Positions 26,207-34,768 of a stretch of DNA of 64,000 nucleotides are shown piece by piece. The notes beneath the pieces were generated by a model that was not told the origin of the DNA, made no database searches, and saw nothing but the letters and a program-made list of their open reading frames with translations. Source of the stretch: Alloiococcus otitis ATCC 51267 (GTDB taxonomy: Bacteria; Bacillota; Bacilli; Lactobacillales; Carnobacteriaceae_A); NCBI RefSeq assembly GCF_000315445.1, contig NZ_JH992959.1, positions 122,035 through 186,034 on the forward strand, written 5' to 3'. How positions within the stretch are numbered: position 1 is the first letter of the stretch; the number at the start of each line of letters is the position of its first letter. The translations under genes and the position numbers were made by a program.

Positions 26207-26302
26207 GATAATTCCTTCCTTCCGCTTGTTCTTCGCTTAACAATCGCACCTGTAGCTCGCTACAAGGCCAATATTATTTATGTAAATAATACCTTTAGCT
26301 AG

Positions 26303-26331
26303 AGTATACATTATTCTCATTCTTAATTAAA
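26303..26331 (-). promoter_or_regulatory. Putative promoter of the copy-1 rnfCD unit with a Fur-like box
   Basis: Minus strand: TTTAAT (26326-26331), 17 bp, TATACT (26303-26308). The spacer contains GAATGAGAATAAT, resembling Fur-box hexamers. The rest of 26207-26510 is AT-rich, with a short palindrome tgtagc-tc-gctaca (26251-26264) in the leader and no gene. Confidence 0.4.
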
Positions 26332-26510
26332 GGCTAAAGTTTAGCATTTTCACTTTTATTTTCAGCAAAAATGACTGGATTTTTTATCTGTTTATAATCA
26401 TTATAAATTAGCTTTTCTTATAAGTCCAAACCTAACAAGTAAACGTGCCATATTTTAGGAAAAACTAAATATGTAAGATCTTAAACAAGATAAAAACCTA
26501 CCAGAATATC

Positions 26511-26553
26511 AAAAAAAGGCAACTTGACCAGGATGTGGTCTTGTCAAGTTGCC
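26511..26553 (-). terminator. Intrinsic terminator of the second rnfCD unit
   Basis: Minus strand: ggcaacttgac/gtcaagttgcc perfect 11-bp stem followed by seven T. Confidence 0.88.
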
Positions 26554-26587
26554 TAATGCAGTGAGATTGTTCTCACTTAATAAAATT

Positions 26588-27694
26588 TTATCTTTCTGCT
26601 AATGGATCTACTTTTTTAAAGGGTTCTCGGTCATTGTAGCCCATACCCAAAAAGGGACGGTCGGTATGACCGTATACCTTGTTGAAGGCTAACCGGTCCA
26701 CATATGGAATGACGGCATTCATGGTTACTATGGCCAAGCCCACACCTTCTGGGGCAAAGCCCTGGGTCCTAAACAAGCCCACCAGAAGTCCAGCCCCAAT
26801 GGGAAAGACAATTTGACCAATTCGGGTCAGGCCAGCTGTTGGGTAATCGGTCACCATAAAGACCCCTGCAAAGACTAGGGACCCACTCAGTAAGTGGTAG
26901 GTCATAAATTCCAAGTCCATGACTCCATAAAAATACATAAAGAGTCCCACAGTCGCGATGAATAAAACAGGCTTATACCAAACAATGACCCGTCTTAGGA
27001 TCAGATAAACCATAGCAATCAAGATCACCAGGGTGGACGTTTCCCCCATGGCGCCGCCCCAACCACCAGTATTGCCAATAAAAAGGTCCCACAAAGGAGG
27101 TGCGCCGGAAAAGTCGCCCCCGCCACGGAAATTAAAGATCAGGGGAGTTACCGTGGTATAGGCATCTGGCCCTAAGTTAGGGACATAGGCTTGGAGGGAA
27201 GCCGTCGAAACCTGGTCCAAGGATAGGCCAAAGAAATCATTTAGCCAGCCGACAAATTGGAAGTTAAAAAACCAAGGGAATAGTAAGTGGATGACCCTGG
27301 CTGTCACTGCTGGATTAAAGCGGTTGGACCCCATCCCACCAGGGATCAGCTTGATTAAGATAGCCAAGAGGGCTACAAGGCCAGTAGTGGCGTAGAGGGT
27401 CCCATTGGGCATGGACAAGGCTACTAAGATCCCAGTGATAACTGCCGACAGGTCACGAATGGTCGACCGCTTGCGAACGGCCCGCTCATAGACCCACTCC
27501 ACTAAAACGGTCACTGCCACAGCAATAGCCACATGGATTAAAACAGTCGGTCCAAATAGGATAGCCCCTGCTAAAGTCGGTAGCATTAGGGCCAGGATAA
27601 CTTGCAGCATTTGCCACTGGCTATCCCAGCCTTCAAAGATATGAGGCGATTGATCCGTTACTAAGTCATAATCTGCTAGTCTAGTCTTAGCCAT
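26588..27694 (-). CDS. RnfD/NqrB-like electron-transport subunit, copy 2
   Basis: A 368-residue polytopic membrane protein homologous to the copy-1 RnfD: both share GRNYLNPALTARV-like (here GSNRFNPAVTARV) and a FMN-attachment-like motif, here DAYTTVTPLIF (Thr183). An insertion of about 20 residues precedes that motif (VGWLNDFFGLSLDQVSTASL). It starts 2 nt after the RnfC stop (TAA-aa-ATG). The two copies have diverged strongly, so the duplication is old or the cassettes were acquired separately. Confidence 0.88.
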   Translation of the reverse strand: MAKTRLADYDLVTDQSPHIFEGWDSQWQMLQVILALMLPTLAGAILFGPTVLIHVAIAVAVTVLVEWVYERAVRKRSTIRDLSAVITGILVALSMPNGTLYATTGLVALLAILIKLIPGGMGSNRFNPAVTARVIHLLFPWFFNFQFVGWLNDFFGLSLDQVSTASLQAYVPNLGPDAYTTVTPLIFNFRGGGDFSGAPPLWDLFIGNTGGWGGAMGETSTLVILIAMVYLILRRVIVWYKPVLFIATVGLFMYFYGVMDLEFMTYHLLSGSLVFAGVFMVTDYPTAGLTRIGQIVFPIGAGLLVGLFRTQGFAPEGVGLAIVTMNAVIPYVDRLAFNKVYGHTDRPFLGMGYNDREPFKKVDPLAER

Positions 27695-27696
27695 TT

Positions 27697-29025
27697 TTAT
27701 CCCTCTCTTTCCCGGATGGTCACTTTGGCCTTACGGATATTTTCTAAGAGAGGGATGTGGGATGGGCAGATATAAGAGCAGTTACCACATTCAATACAGT
27801 CCAAGGCCCCTAATTCCTGGGCTGCCTGGATATCCCCTCTTTCATATGCATTGCTGATTAAAATAGGTTGTAAACCGACTGGGCAAACATTCAGGCACTC
27901 AGCACACCGGATACAATCCATCCGGTTCCGCTGGTCGACTTCATCAGCCGCCAGGAAGGTTACATGGGTTGTCCCTTTGGAAATCGGAATGCCCCCGTCA
28001 TTAATAGCTTGACCCATCATCGGGCCACCTAAGATAACCTTGCGTGGGGCTTGGTCAAAACCGCCACACTGGTCGATCAAGTCATCCACCGGTGTCCCAA
28101 TCCGGACTAGTAGGTTTTTTGGTTCTTTAATGGGACTTCCGGTTACGGTAACCACCCTTTCAGTTAAGGGCTTGCCCAGCCGGACAGCCTGGTAGATGGC
28201 CACCAGGGTCCCAACATTTGAGACCAGGCAACCCACATCTTTAGGTAGGCCACCTGATGGGACTTGAAGTCCCTTGCAGACTTCAATCAATTTCCGTTCA
28301 GCCCCTTGGGGATACTGGGTTGGCAGTAGTTTCACCTGACATTTACTATAGCCAGTCTGGGCTATTTGCTTTTCTAAGACTTGGCTAGCTTGAGCCATAT
28401 CCTTCTCCAAGGCAATAGTGATGGTTTTGACTTCAAAAACCTGGTCAAGCAAGCGGATCCCTTCCAGGATTTGCTCGCTCTTTTCGAGGATAGTCCGGTA
28501 GTCAGATGTAGCATAGGGCTCACACTCGGCCCCATTGACAATCAAGTGGTTGATTTTTTCGCCCTCGTCTTGGATCAATTTAACTGCCGTCGGAAACTCG
28601 GCACCCCCCATTCCGGCGATACCAGCCTGGCGGATTAAGTCTATAATTGTTTCTGGGTCAAGGTCCTCCCCAAAACCAGTTAGGGCTGGGGCCTGGTCAT
28701 CTTGATAATCATTTTTGACAATGACACATTCTAACTGGCGGCCGTTGAGCATACGGTTTTCGACCGAAACAACTTGACCGGAGACCGATGAAAGAATGTT
28801 GGCTGACACATGACCCTGGGCTTGGCCCAAAAGACTGCCAATCTTAACCGAATCACCGACCTTAACAACTGGCTTAGCTGCTTGGCCAATATGCATGGTC
28901 ATTGGAAAGACTAAAATCCCTGGTGCCTGGGCCTTTGTGATAGCCTGGTCTATGCTTCTATCCCTGTTGCCTTCTAAAAAGGTCCCCCCATGATAACCCT
29001 TTAAAACAAATCGACTCTCAGCCAT
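27697..29025 (-). CDS. RnfC-like electron-transport subunit, copy 2
   Basis: About 442 residues with the same order as copy 1: barrel-sandwich domain, GMGGAEFPTAVKL, VNGAECEPYATSDYR, SLBB region, and paired clusters CIRCAECLNVCP and CIECGNCSYICP. I chose the ATG at 29025 because aaaggagg lies 8 nt upstream; an upstream in-frame start at 29058 overlaps promoter elements. It heads the copy-2 pair. Its promoter carries a cre-like and a Fur-like sequence. Confidence 0.92.
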   Translation of the reverse strand: MAESRFVLKGYHGGTFLEGNRDRSIDQAITKAQAPGILVFPMTMHIGQAAKPVVKVGDSVKIGSLLGQAQGHVSANILSSVSGQVVSVENRMLNGRQLECVIVKNDYQDDQAPALTGFGEDLDPETIIDLIRQAGIAGMGGAEFPTAVKLIQDEGEKINHLIVNGAECEPYATSDYRTILEKSEQILEGIRLLDQVFEVKTITIALEKDMAQASQVLEKQIAQTGYSKCQVKLLPTQYPQGAERKLIEVCKGLQVPSGGLPKDVGCLVSNVGTLVAIYQAVRLGKPLTERVVTVTGSPIKEPKNLLVRIGTPVDDLIDQCGGFDQAPRKVILGGPMMGQAINDGGIPISKGTTHVTFLAADEVDQRNRMDCIRCAECLNVCPVGLQPILISNAYERGDIQAAQELGALDCIECGNCSYICPSHIPLLENIRKAKVTIREREG

Positions 29026-29042
29026 ACCCAAATCCTCCTTTA

Positions 29043-29091
29043 TTATAGTCATTCTCAATAGTCTTATAATTTTAAGGAAAACGCTTATAAA
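29043..29091 (-). promoter_or_regulatory. Promoter of the copy-2 rnfCD unit with cre-like and Fur-like boxes
   Basis: Minus strand: TTTATA (29086-29091), 17 bp, TATAAG (29063-29068). ggaaaacgcttata (29076-29089) matches cre at 12 of 14 positions and overlaps the -35/spacer. tgagaatgactataa (minus, 29043-29057) matches the Fur 7-1-7 box at 12 of 15 and sits just downstream. Confidence 0.5.
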
Positions 29092-29203
29092 TTCTACTTA
29101 TAATATACCGAAAAAAATCTTAGCTTGTAAAGGTTTATTCCCAAATTCCTCTGCTTTTTAGGCGAAAAGTTGAAACCAGGGCTTAAACTGGTGAAAACCA
29201 AGC

Positions 29204-29233
29204 AAAAAGAGTTGGCCAAGTTGCCAACTCTTT
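29204..29233 (-). terminator. Intrinsic terminator of pepF
   Basis: Minus strand: aaagagttggc/gccaactcttt 11-bp stem, 6-nt loop, T-run exit. Confidence 0.88.
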
Positions 29234-29245
29234 CCTGACTTTAAA

Positions 29246-31048
29246 CTATTCGATTTCCTGGCTTAAAGCAATCATCCGGTCCACTGCTTGGTCTAAGTAA
29301 TGGATGGTGTCCGCCAGTGGTTTTTCAGTGTCGAGGTCAACGCCAGCTACCTTACCCGCTTCGATCGGTTTTTTAGTCCCACCGAGCTTCAAGAAGTCTA
29401 GCCAGGCCGAAACATCAATGTCGCCTTCTTTGATTTTCAAGAAGGCCTGGGTAGCTAAGGTGAGTCCTGCTGAATAGGTGTAAGGGTATAGACCCATGTA
29501 ATAGTGGACTTGCCGCATCCAGGTTAATTCTGCTCCTGGTTCAATTTCCACAGCATCGCCCCAGAAGTCTTCTAAGACCTGTCTTTTAATTTGACTTAAC
29601 TTGTCAGCATCAAAGCCCTTGCCTTGGTCAATTAACCGGTAGACTTCCCTTTGGTAGGCCGCTTCCAAGAGATGGGTGACAAAGTTGTGGTAGTAGGTCT
29701 TGGAGATCATTTTGGAGATAATGGACCGCTCTGCTCTTGGACTAGTTGCCTCCTTGCGCAAGTAGTCTGACAGGAGCAATTCATTAAAGGTGGACGGTGC
29801 CTCAATTAAGTAAGTGGAAGGTCTAAAGGCGGTCTGGACTTGGTTTTGGGCTGCCAAGTAACCCTGTCCAGCATGGCCCAATTCGTGGATAAGGGTGTAA
29901 GCATCACTTAAGATACCTGACCAGGACAACATAATGTAGGGGTGGGAGGCATAGGCTTGAGAGCAAAAGGCCCCGGACCGCTTACCAATATTGGAGGCAA
30001 AGTCAATCCACCGGTCTTCATAAGCCTGGTCCATAATAGCTACATAGTCTTGTCCTAAGACTTGGGTTGCTTGCTTAATCAAGTCCCTGGACTCGCCCAA
30101 GGTTAAGCGTTCGGTGTAATCCGGATCCAAGTCCATCTTCAAGTCGGCATAGGTTATCTTGTCCAGGCCGTTGACTTCCTTAACATGGCTAATGTATTTG
30201 CGCATGACAGGGGCAAAGTCCTCCATCAACATGTCGATTTGCCGGTGGTAGAGGTCTAAACCCACATCTTGGTCCTCTAAGAGGTAGTCAAAGACTGAGT
30301 CAAAGCCACGGAGGTTTGCCATAATCTTGTCTCTTAAGACATGGTTGTAGTAGTTAGTGGCAACCGTATTTTTATACTGGCCTAAGACCTTATTAAACTG
30401 GTCATAGGACTTCCGTCTAACTTCTTGGGATTCATCGTAGGCATAAACTTCCTCATAGGAGACAAAGTTTAGGGGGTATTCCCGACCTTGGGCTAGGAAG
30501 GAGCCATAATCTGCATCAGCAGACCGGGCCTGTTCATAGATTTCCTCAAAAGAATTTAAAACAGGACTTAAGCTGGCCAGGGTCTCTTCTACTTTCGGGT
30601 GGAGTTGGTGTCGTTTTAGTTTAATGATATTCTCCACAAAGGTTTGGTAGTTGGGGTCCAAGTCTGCCACTTTTCTTAAAACTTGGTCATCCAAGAGGGT
30701 CAACTCTGAATTGTAAAAACTCAGTTTGGTCGACACTTGGGCAACAATGGAAGAGGTTTTTTGAGACCGGTCCTTGGCTAGGCTGTCGGTGATGTCAACA
30801 GATACAGGTAAGTAAGAGTATTGGTGGATGTCTTGCAAGCGGGCTAGGATGGCCTCTAAGTCTTTAACTGAAGTTAGCACATCTTCTGGGTCTTTTAGCT
30901 TGCCTTGGTATTTTTGGACAAATTGGTCAACGTCCTTGACGAGGTCTTCCAAGGCCAAGTCAAAATCTGCTTCCGTTTGAAATAATGAAGTAAGATCCCA
31001 CTTCAGACCAGGGTCTACTTCAGATCTTTTGAATAATTTATCTGACAT
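29246..31048 (-). CDS. pepF: Oligoendopeptidase F
   Basis: About 600 residues, M3B zinc metallopeptidase with the HExxH motif in LIHELGHAGQG and the downstream Glu in APSTFNELLLSDYL. It degrades cytoplasmic oligopeptides of roughly 7-17 residues. I chose ATG 31048 (aaggagat 4 nt upstream); the upstream in-frame ATG at 31081 lies inside the intergenic stretch. It is co-transcribed behind the 2-hydroxyacid dehydrogenase gene, 10 nt away. Confidence 0.94.
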   Translation of the reverse strand: MSDKLFKRSEVDPGLKWDLTSLFQTEADFDLALEDLVKDVDQFVQKYQGKLKDPEDVLTSVKDLEAILARLQDIHQYSYLPVSVDITDSLAKDRSQKTSSIVAQVSTKLSFYNSELTLLDDQVLRKVADLDPNYQTFVENIIKLKRHQLHPKVEETLASLSPVLNSFEEIYEQARSADADYGSFLAQGREYPLNFVSYEEVYAYDESQEVRRKSYDQFNKVLGQYKNTVATNYYNHVLRDKIMANLRGFDSVFDYLLEDQDVGLDLYHRQIDMLMEDFAPVMRKYISHVKEVNGLDKITYADLKMDLDPDYTERLTLGESRDLIKQATQVLGQDYVAIMDQAYEDRWIDFASNIGKRSGAFCSQAYASHPYIMLSWSGILSDAYTLIHELGHAGQGYLAAQNQVQTAFRPSTYLIEAPSTFNELLLSDYLRKEATSPRAERSIISKMISKTYYHNFVTHLLEAAYQREVYRLIDQGKGFDADKLSQIKRQVLEDFWGDAVEIEPGAELTWMRQVHYYMGLYPYTYSAGLTLATQAFLKIKEGDIDVSAWLDFLKLGGTKKPIEAGKVAGVDLDTEKPLADTIHYLDQAVDRMIALSQEIE

Positions 31049-31058
31049 AACGATCTCC

Positions 31059-32006
31059 TTAATATTCTTTTTGGTAGTCAATTTTGTTGAGGGCTACATC
31101 CTGCTGGTTGATATAAGAGGACAAGTTTGCTTCAATAATAGGGAACAAATGAGCATTGTAGTCAGCCATTTCGCCAGCAATATGGGGGGTGATGAGGACA
31201 TTATCCATCTCCCATAGGGGACTGGTTTCCGGTAAAGGCTCTTCTTCAAAAACATCCAAGCCGCAAAAGGCGATTTTCCCCTCATTTAAAGCTGCCACCA
31301 AGTCTTCTGTGACCACACTGGGCCCCCGCCCCACATTGATAAAGACTGACTGGTCCTTAAAGGCCTGGAAGCACTCAGCATTGTAAAGGCCCCTTGTTTG
31401 GTCGGTTAAGGGCAGGATATTGACCACTATATCTGCCTGGCCTAAGACCGAATCCATTTGATCTGACGGATAAATGGCGTCAACCGGTGCATCCGTTGTC
31501 CCCGACTGGTTCACACCGACCACTTTTAAGCCAAATGCCTGGGCAATGTCAGCCACTTTTTGGCCAATATTGCCTAGGCCGATCACAGCCAAAGTCTTCC
31601 CCTTCAGTTCAAAGAGGTCGACATCCTCTTGGCCCCAATACTTGTGTGCTTGATAGTGGCGAGATTGGAAAACTTGGCGTGCGTAGCCCAAAATCATGGC
31701 AAACACGGTCTCCGTAATAGCTTGAGCATGCATGCCGGAAGCAGACGTTAAGATAATTCCCTGGTCTGCTAATAAGTCCAAGGGCAGGTAGTCGACCCCA
31801 GCGGACTTGGCTTGGATCCACTTGATTGAATGGTCACCCCGGGCAATAATATCTTCCAGGTCCGAATCCCAGCCCAAGACAATCTCAACCTGAGAAAAGT
31901 CGGCCTCTTCCAAGGACTGGATTAGGTCATAGTCCTGGGCTAGGTCCTGGATCCTGTCTAGGTAGGCCTTATCATAATCAACCAATACTAAAATTTGCTT
32001 AGTCAG
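31059..32006 (-). CDS. D-2-hydroxyacid dehydrogenase family protein
   Basis: About 315 residues, NAD(P)-dependent D-isomer 2-hydroxyacid dehydrogenase. It has the Rossmann motif VIGLGNIGQKVADIA, catalytic Arg in FINVGRGPSVV, Glu in LDVFEEEPLP and His in LITPHIAGEM. Substrate cannot be told. The start is odd: a perfect aaaggaggt precedes CTG at 32006 by 8 nt, while the only ATG in frame (32045) lies inside a palindrome upstream of the likely -10 and has no ribosome site. The remaining doubt is over the start, not the identity. Confidence 0.85.
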   Translation of the reverse strand: MTKQILVLVDYDKAYLDRIQDLAQDYDLIQSLEEADFSQVEIVLGWDSDLEDIIARGDHSIKWIQAKSAGVDYLPLDLLADQGIILTSASGMHAQAITETVFAMILGYARQVFQSRHYQAHKYWGQEDVDLFELKGKTLAVIGLGNIGQKVADIAQAFGLKVVGVNQSGTTDAPVDAIYPSDQMDSVLGQADIVVNILPLTDQTRGLYNAECFQAFKDQSVFINVGRGPSVVTEDLVAALNEGKIAFCGLDVFEEEPLPETSPLWEMDNVLITPHIAGEMADYNAHLFPIIEANLSSYINQQDVALNKIDYQKEY

Positions 32007-32030
32007 CTTTAAAACCTCCTTTTTTATATT

Positions 32031-32045
32031 ATGACATATTGTCAT
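32031..32045. promoter_or_regulatory. Palindromic operator upstream of the hydroxyacid dehydrogenase
   Basis: ATGACA-tat-TGTCAT, the same arms and 3-bp spacing as the downstream operator of the tetR-ABC promoter (4576-4590). It is immediately before a -10-like TAATAT. Confidence 0.6.
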
Positions 32046-32215
32046 ATTTTTTGCTATTGCTTAAGATCCTCGAAATCATTTTCCACCTAAAGTTAAAGGG
32101 GACAGATCCTGTATCCTCCCTATTGGCTCAACTGGCCCAAAGCCTGGCTTATCGCTTGCTGAGAATTATTTTTTTGGTAGAATAAAAGTTACAAAGAATA
32201 ATGGAGGTTATGCGT

Positions 32216-32689
32216 ATGTCAGAAGACAAAGACCAGTTAGAACCAAGAGGCAGCCAGCCCAAACACCAGACCCAAGCCCATGAAAAAGGCCAGCATAAGT
32301 GGCAAGTTTACGATATCCTATACTTAATCTCTGGCATTGTGGGCATTATTGCCCCCTTTCTACCCTTTGCCCAAGTCTCTGCTTTTGGTTTTTCCGAGTC
32401 CACAAACCTAATGGTCGCTAACGGCAATATTGGAGACGGCATTTTTTACATCATCTTATTTATTATCGGACTTGTCCTCTTCTTTTTTAAGAAAAAACTG
32501 GGCATGCTGATCGTTGCAGTCTTAACAACCCTTTTAGGAGTAATCACTTTCGGTCTGTATCTCTACAACATGAGCCAAGTTGGACAGATAAGTAATTTAG
32601 TTAGCCTACAAATTGGCGCCTACCTCCTACTCCTATCCATCATCGTTTTCTTGGTTTCTGCCTTCTTGTCCTATAAAAACCGAGTTTAA
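32216..32689 (+). CDS. Hypothetical four-helix membrane protein
   Basis: About 157 residues: a hydrophilic N-terminus of about 30 residues rich in Gln, Lys and His, then four hydrophobic segments (YLISGIVGIIAPFLPF; IFYIILFIIGLVLFFF; LGMLIVAVLTTLLGVITFGL; ISN...AYLLLLSIIVFLVSAFL). I do not recognise a family. I chose ATG 32216 since ggagg is 8 nt upstream; ATGs at 32201 and 32210 are too close to it or overlap it. Monocistronic, followed by a strong terminator. Confidence 0.75.
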   Translation: MSEDKDQLEPRGSQPKHQTQAHEKGQHKWQVYDILYLISGIVGIIAPFLPFAQVSAFGFSESTNLMVANGNIGDGIFYIILFIIGLVLFFFKKKLGMLIVAVLTTLLGVITFGLYLYNMSQVGQISNLVSLQIGAYLLLLSIIVFLVSAFLSYKNRV

Positions 32690-32708
32690 CCTACTTAAAC
32701 CAAGCTTG

Positions 32709-32741
32709 AGCCGGCCCCCCGTTATGGTGGCCGGCTTTTTT
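32709..32741 (+). terminator. Intrinsic terminator of the membrane protein gene
   Basis: agccggcc/ggccggct stem followed by a run of T. Confidence 0.85.
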
Positions 32742-32776
32742 GCGTAAAGACCCCTCTAAAACCCAAGCCTGCTAAA

Positions 32777-32818
32777 CAAAAACCACCCTGCCAGATGGCC
32801 TGGCTAGGGTGGTTTTTT
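32777..32818. terminator. Bidirectional intrinsic terminator
   Basis: aaaccaccct/agggtggttt with an inner gccag/ctggc stem. A-run before and T-run after serve both directions; for the minus strand it ends the lipoprotein gene. Confidence 0.85.
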
Positions 32819-32824
32819 GATTTT

Positions 32825-33523
32825 TTATTCGACGGCTTGGTAGACTCCTGTAATGAAGTCAAAGGCCTCGATTTCCCCGCTTTCAAGGTTGCGACGGAAA
32901 AGAGCCACCAAGTTGGTATGGTCTTGGCCCGGCATGTTTTCTCGAACTTCTACCTGCAACCACTGGCCATCTTCTTCTAAGTGGGTTAAGTAGAGGTAGT
33001 TGTCGGTATTACCGTCCAGGTAGGGCTGGACGGCTTCAATGGACTGGTCAGCCTGGTCTTGGCTGACGTCTTCTTGTCCGTCTGGGTTAGGGTCTGCTTC
33101 AGCTTGGTTGTTTTGGCTTGCTGGCTTGCTTTGACCAGCCTGGCTGGATGAAGCCGACTGACCTGAATTTTTGCCTTGACCAGGTTGGTTAGAAGTAGAG
33201 GCAACTTGGTCACCACTTCCTGACTGGGATTCTTGATCCTGGTCGTCTCCAGCTTGGGCTTGGTCATCTCCTCCGCCATCCTGACTGTCTTGGCCGTCAC
33301 TTGAGTCTGGGTCAGACTCTTTTTGGTCAGAGTCCTCTTGACCAGTGTCTTCTTGGTCTCCAGACTGGTCCTCATTAGACTGGTCGTCCGCGGAGTTTTG
33401 ACTTGCTTCTTGGCTCTCCTCTTCTACAACCGGGTCTTCAGCTTCCGGTGCTTTGGCTTGGTCATCGTTAAAGCAAGCAGTTAATAAAAAGGGCACAGTC
33501 AATAGGTATAAGTACTTTTTCAT
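32825..33523 (-). CDS. Putative lipoprotein with a long acidic low-complexity linker
   Basis: About 232 residues. The signal peptide MKKYLYLLTVPFLLTAC ends in a lipobox (LTAC, lipidated Cys17). Residues 20-160 are a low-complexity Asp/Gln/Ser/Glu-rich linker. A folded C-terminal domain of about 70 residues follows (PYLDGNTDNYLYLTHLEEDG, then FRRNLESGEIEAFDF). The linker probably spans the cell wall to present the domain outside. ATG at 33523 has aaggagg 7 nt upstream; a TTG immediately before is less likely. It follows rsmI closely. No known function. Confidence 0.8.
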   Translation of the reverse strand: MKKYLYLLTVPFLLTACFNDDQAKAPEAEDPVVEEESQEASQNSADDQSNEDQSGDQEDTGQEDSDQKESDPDSSDGQDSQDGGGDDQAQAGDDQDQESQSGSGDQVASTSNQPGQGKNSGQSASSSQAGQSKPASQNNQAEADPNPDGQEDVSQDQADQSIEAVQPYLDGNTDNYLYLTHLEEDGQWLQVEVRENMPGQDHTNLVALFRRNLESGEIEAFDFITGVYQAVE

Positions 33524-33541
33524 CAAATGGCCTCCTTAGGG

Positions 33542-34453
33542 TCAGTCTAGGTCGTGGTAGGCAGCGTAAACCTGCCGCTTGGAAATCTGGCGGATCTTGG
33601 CTACCTCTTTAATAGCAGCCTTGCTGGATAAGTCTTGGTCTGCCATGATCTTGGCCACATGGTCTTCAAGGGAATAAGCCTGCCAGTCTTGTTGATCCTG
33701 GCTTTGTGGATTGTCATTACCTGCTACTATTATAACAAATTCTCCCCGCAATGGGACGGTTTCCAGGTAATTTAATATTTCTTTTAGCTCTCCCCGAATA
33801 AATTCTTCGTACTCCTTGGTCAACTCCCGGCCTATAACCAGGTAACGGTCGGGACCAAAGACCTGGTTCATGGCCTTGAGACATTTTTTGAGCCGGTGGG
33901 GAGACTCATAAAAGACCAGGGTCTCCCTTTTGTTCACCAGGTCTTGTAAACAATCTTTCATCTGCGACTTACCCCTGGGCAAAAAGCCATGGAAGTAAAA
34001 GGGTTGGGGCGGGATACCGGAAGCAATTAAGGCAGTCAGCCCGGCATTGGCCCCCGGCAAGGGGATCACCGATATGCCTTGGTCAAGGGCGGCTTGAACC
34101 AATTCCATGCCTGGGTCGCTGATGGAAGGCATACCGGCATCTGAGACTTGGGCAATGGACTGGCCAGATTGGAGGATGTCCACCAATTCAGCCAGCCTGG
34201 ATTGGGTATTGTGTTCGTGGAAGCTGATCTTTTTGGTGTCAATGCCAAAATGGTTGAGCAACTTTTGGGTATGCCGGGTATCTTCAGCTGCAATGAAGTC
34301 CACCGACTTCAGGGTTGCTACCGCCCGGAAGGTCATGTCGTCTAAGTTACCAATAGGGGTGGGAACGAGGTAGAGCTGGCCGGCATGGTCATCTGGTCCC
34401 TTAAAACTTCTTTGGATTTTAACTTCTGCTTGGTCTTGACTGGGCTTGGCCAC
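33542..34453 (-). CDS. rsmI: 16S rRNA (cytidine(1402)-2'-O)-methyltransferase
   Basis: A 303-residue tetrapyrrole-methylase-fold enzyme with LYLVPTPIGNLDDMTFRA at the start, the SAM-binding PLPGANAGLTALIASG and FYESPHRLKKCL. It 2'-O-methylates C1402 in the ribosomal P site. It occupies the usual Firmicutes position after the GIY-YIG gene (yabC after yazA). A C-terminal region (residues 245-303) carries the extra HTH-like end typical of the family. Confidence 0.95.
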   Translation of the reverse strand: MAKPSQDQAEVKIQRSFKGPDDHAGQLYLVPTPIGNLDDMTFRAVATLKSVDFIAAEDTRHTQKLLNHFGIDTKKISFHEHNTQSRLAELVDILQSGQSIAQVSDAGMPSISDPGMELVQAALDQGISVIPLPGANAGLTALIASGIPPQPFYFHGFLPRGKSQMKDCLQDLVNKRETLVFYESPHRLKKCLKAMNQVFGPDRYLVIGRELTKEYEEFIRGELKEILNYLETVPLRGEFVIIVAGNDNPQSQDQQDWQAYSLEDHVAKIMADQDLSSKAAIKEVAKIRQISKRQVYAAYHDLD

Positions 34454-34456
34454 GCC

Positions 34457-34768
34457 TTATTCCTCCTCATCTCTGATAACGCTCTTCCGCCTTCTGTCAA
34501 AGGGAATCCTTACCCCTTTTTGACCTAAAAATGCTTCCTTTTTAGGCCGGGTTAATTGCTTAAAGGCATACTCTGCCTGCATAGCTAAACTCTTAGAAGG
34601 ATAGGTCTGGGCAAAAAGGAGCTTGACCGGTCGCCTAGACTGGGGTCTGGTATACTTGGCCCCCACACCAGCACTATGCTGACTCAGGCGGCGGCTTAAG
34701 TTTGTAGTATAGCCCCCATACAAGCTGTCATCCTTGCATAAGAGGACATAAAAATAGCTTTTAACCAT
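34457..34768 (-). CDS. GIY-YIG domain protein (YazA/UPF0213)
   Basis: 103 residues. The GIY-YIG motifs appear as FYVLLCKDDSLYGGYTTNL, with Arg in SRRLSQHSAG and the later Glu in AEYAFKQL. Small stand-alone members are presumed structure-specific nucleases of unknown role. It overlaps the trmN6 stop by 8 bases and leads into rsmI, the same order as yabB-yazA-yabC in Bacillus. Confidence 0.9.
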   Translation of the reverse strand: MVKSYFYVLLCKDDSLYGGYTTNLSRRLSQHSAGVGAKYTRPQSRRPVKLLFAQTYPSKSLAMQAEYAFKQLTRPKKEAFLGQKGVRIPFDRRRKSVIRDEEE

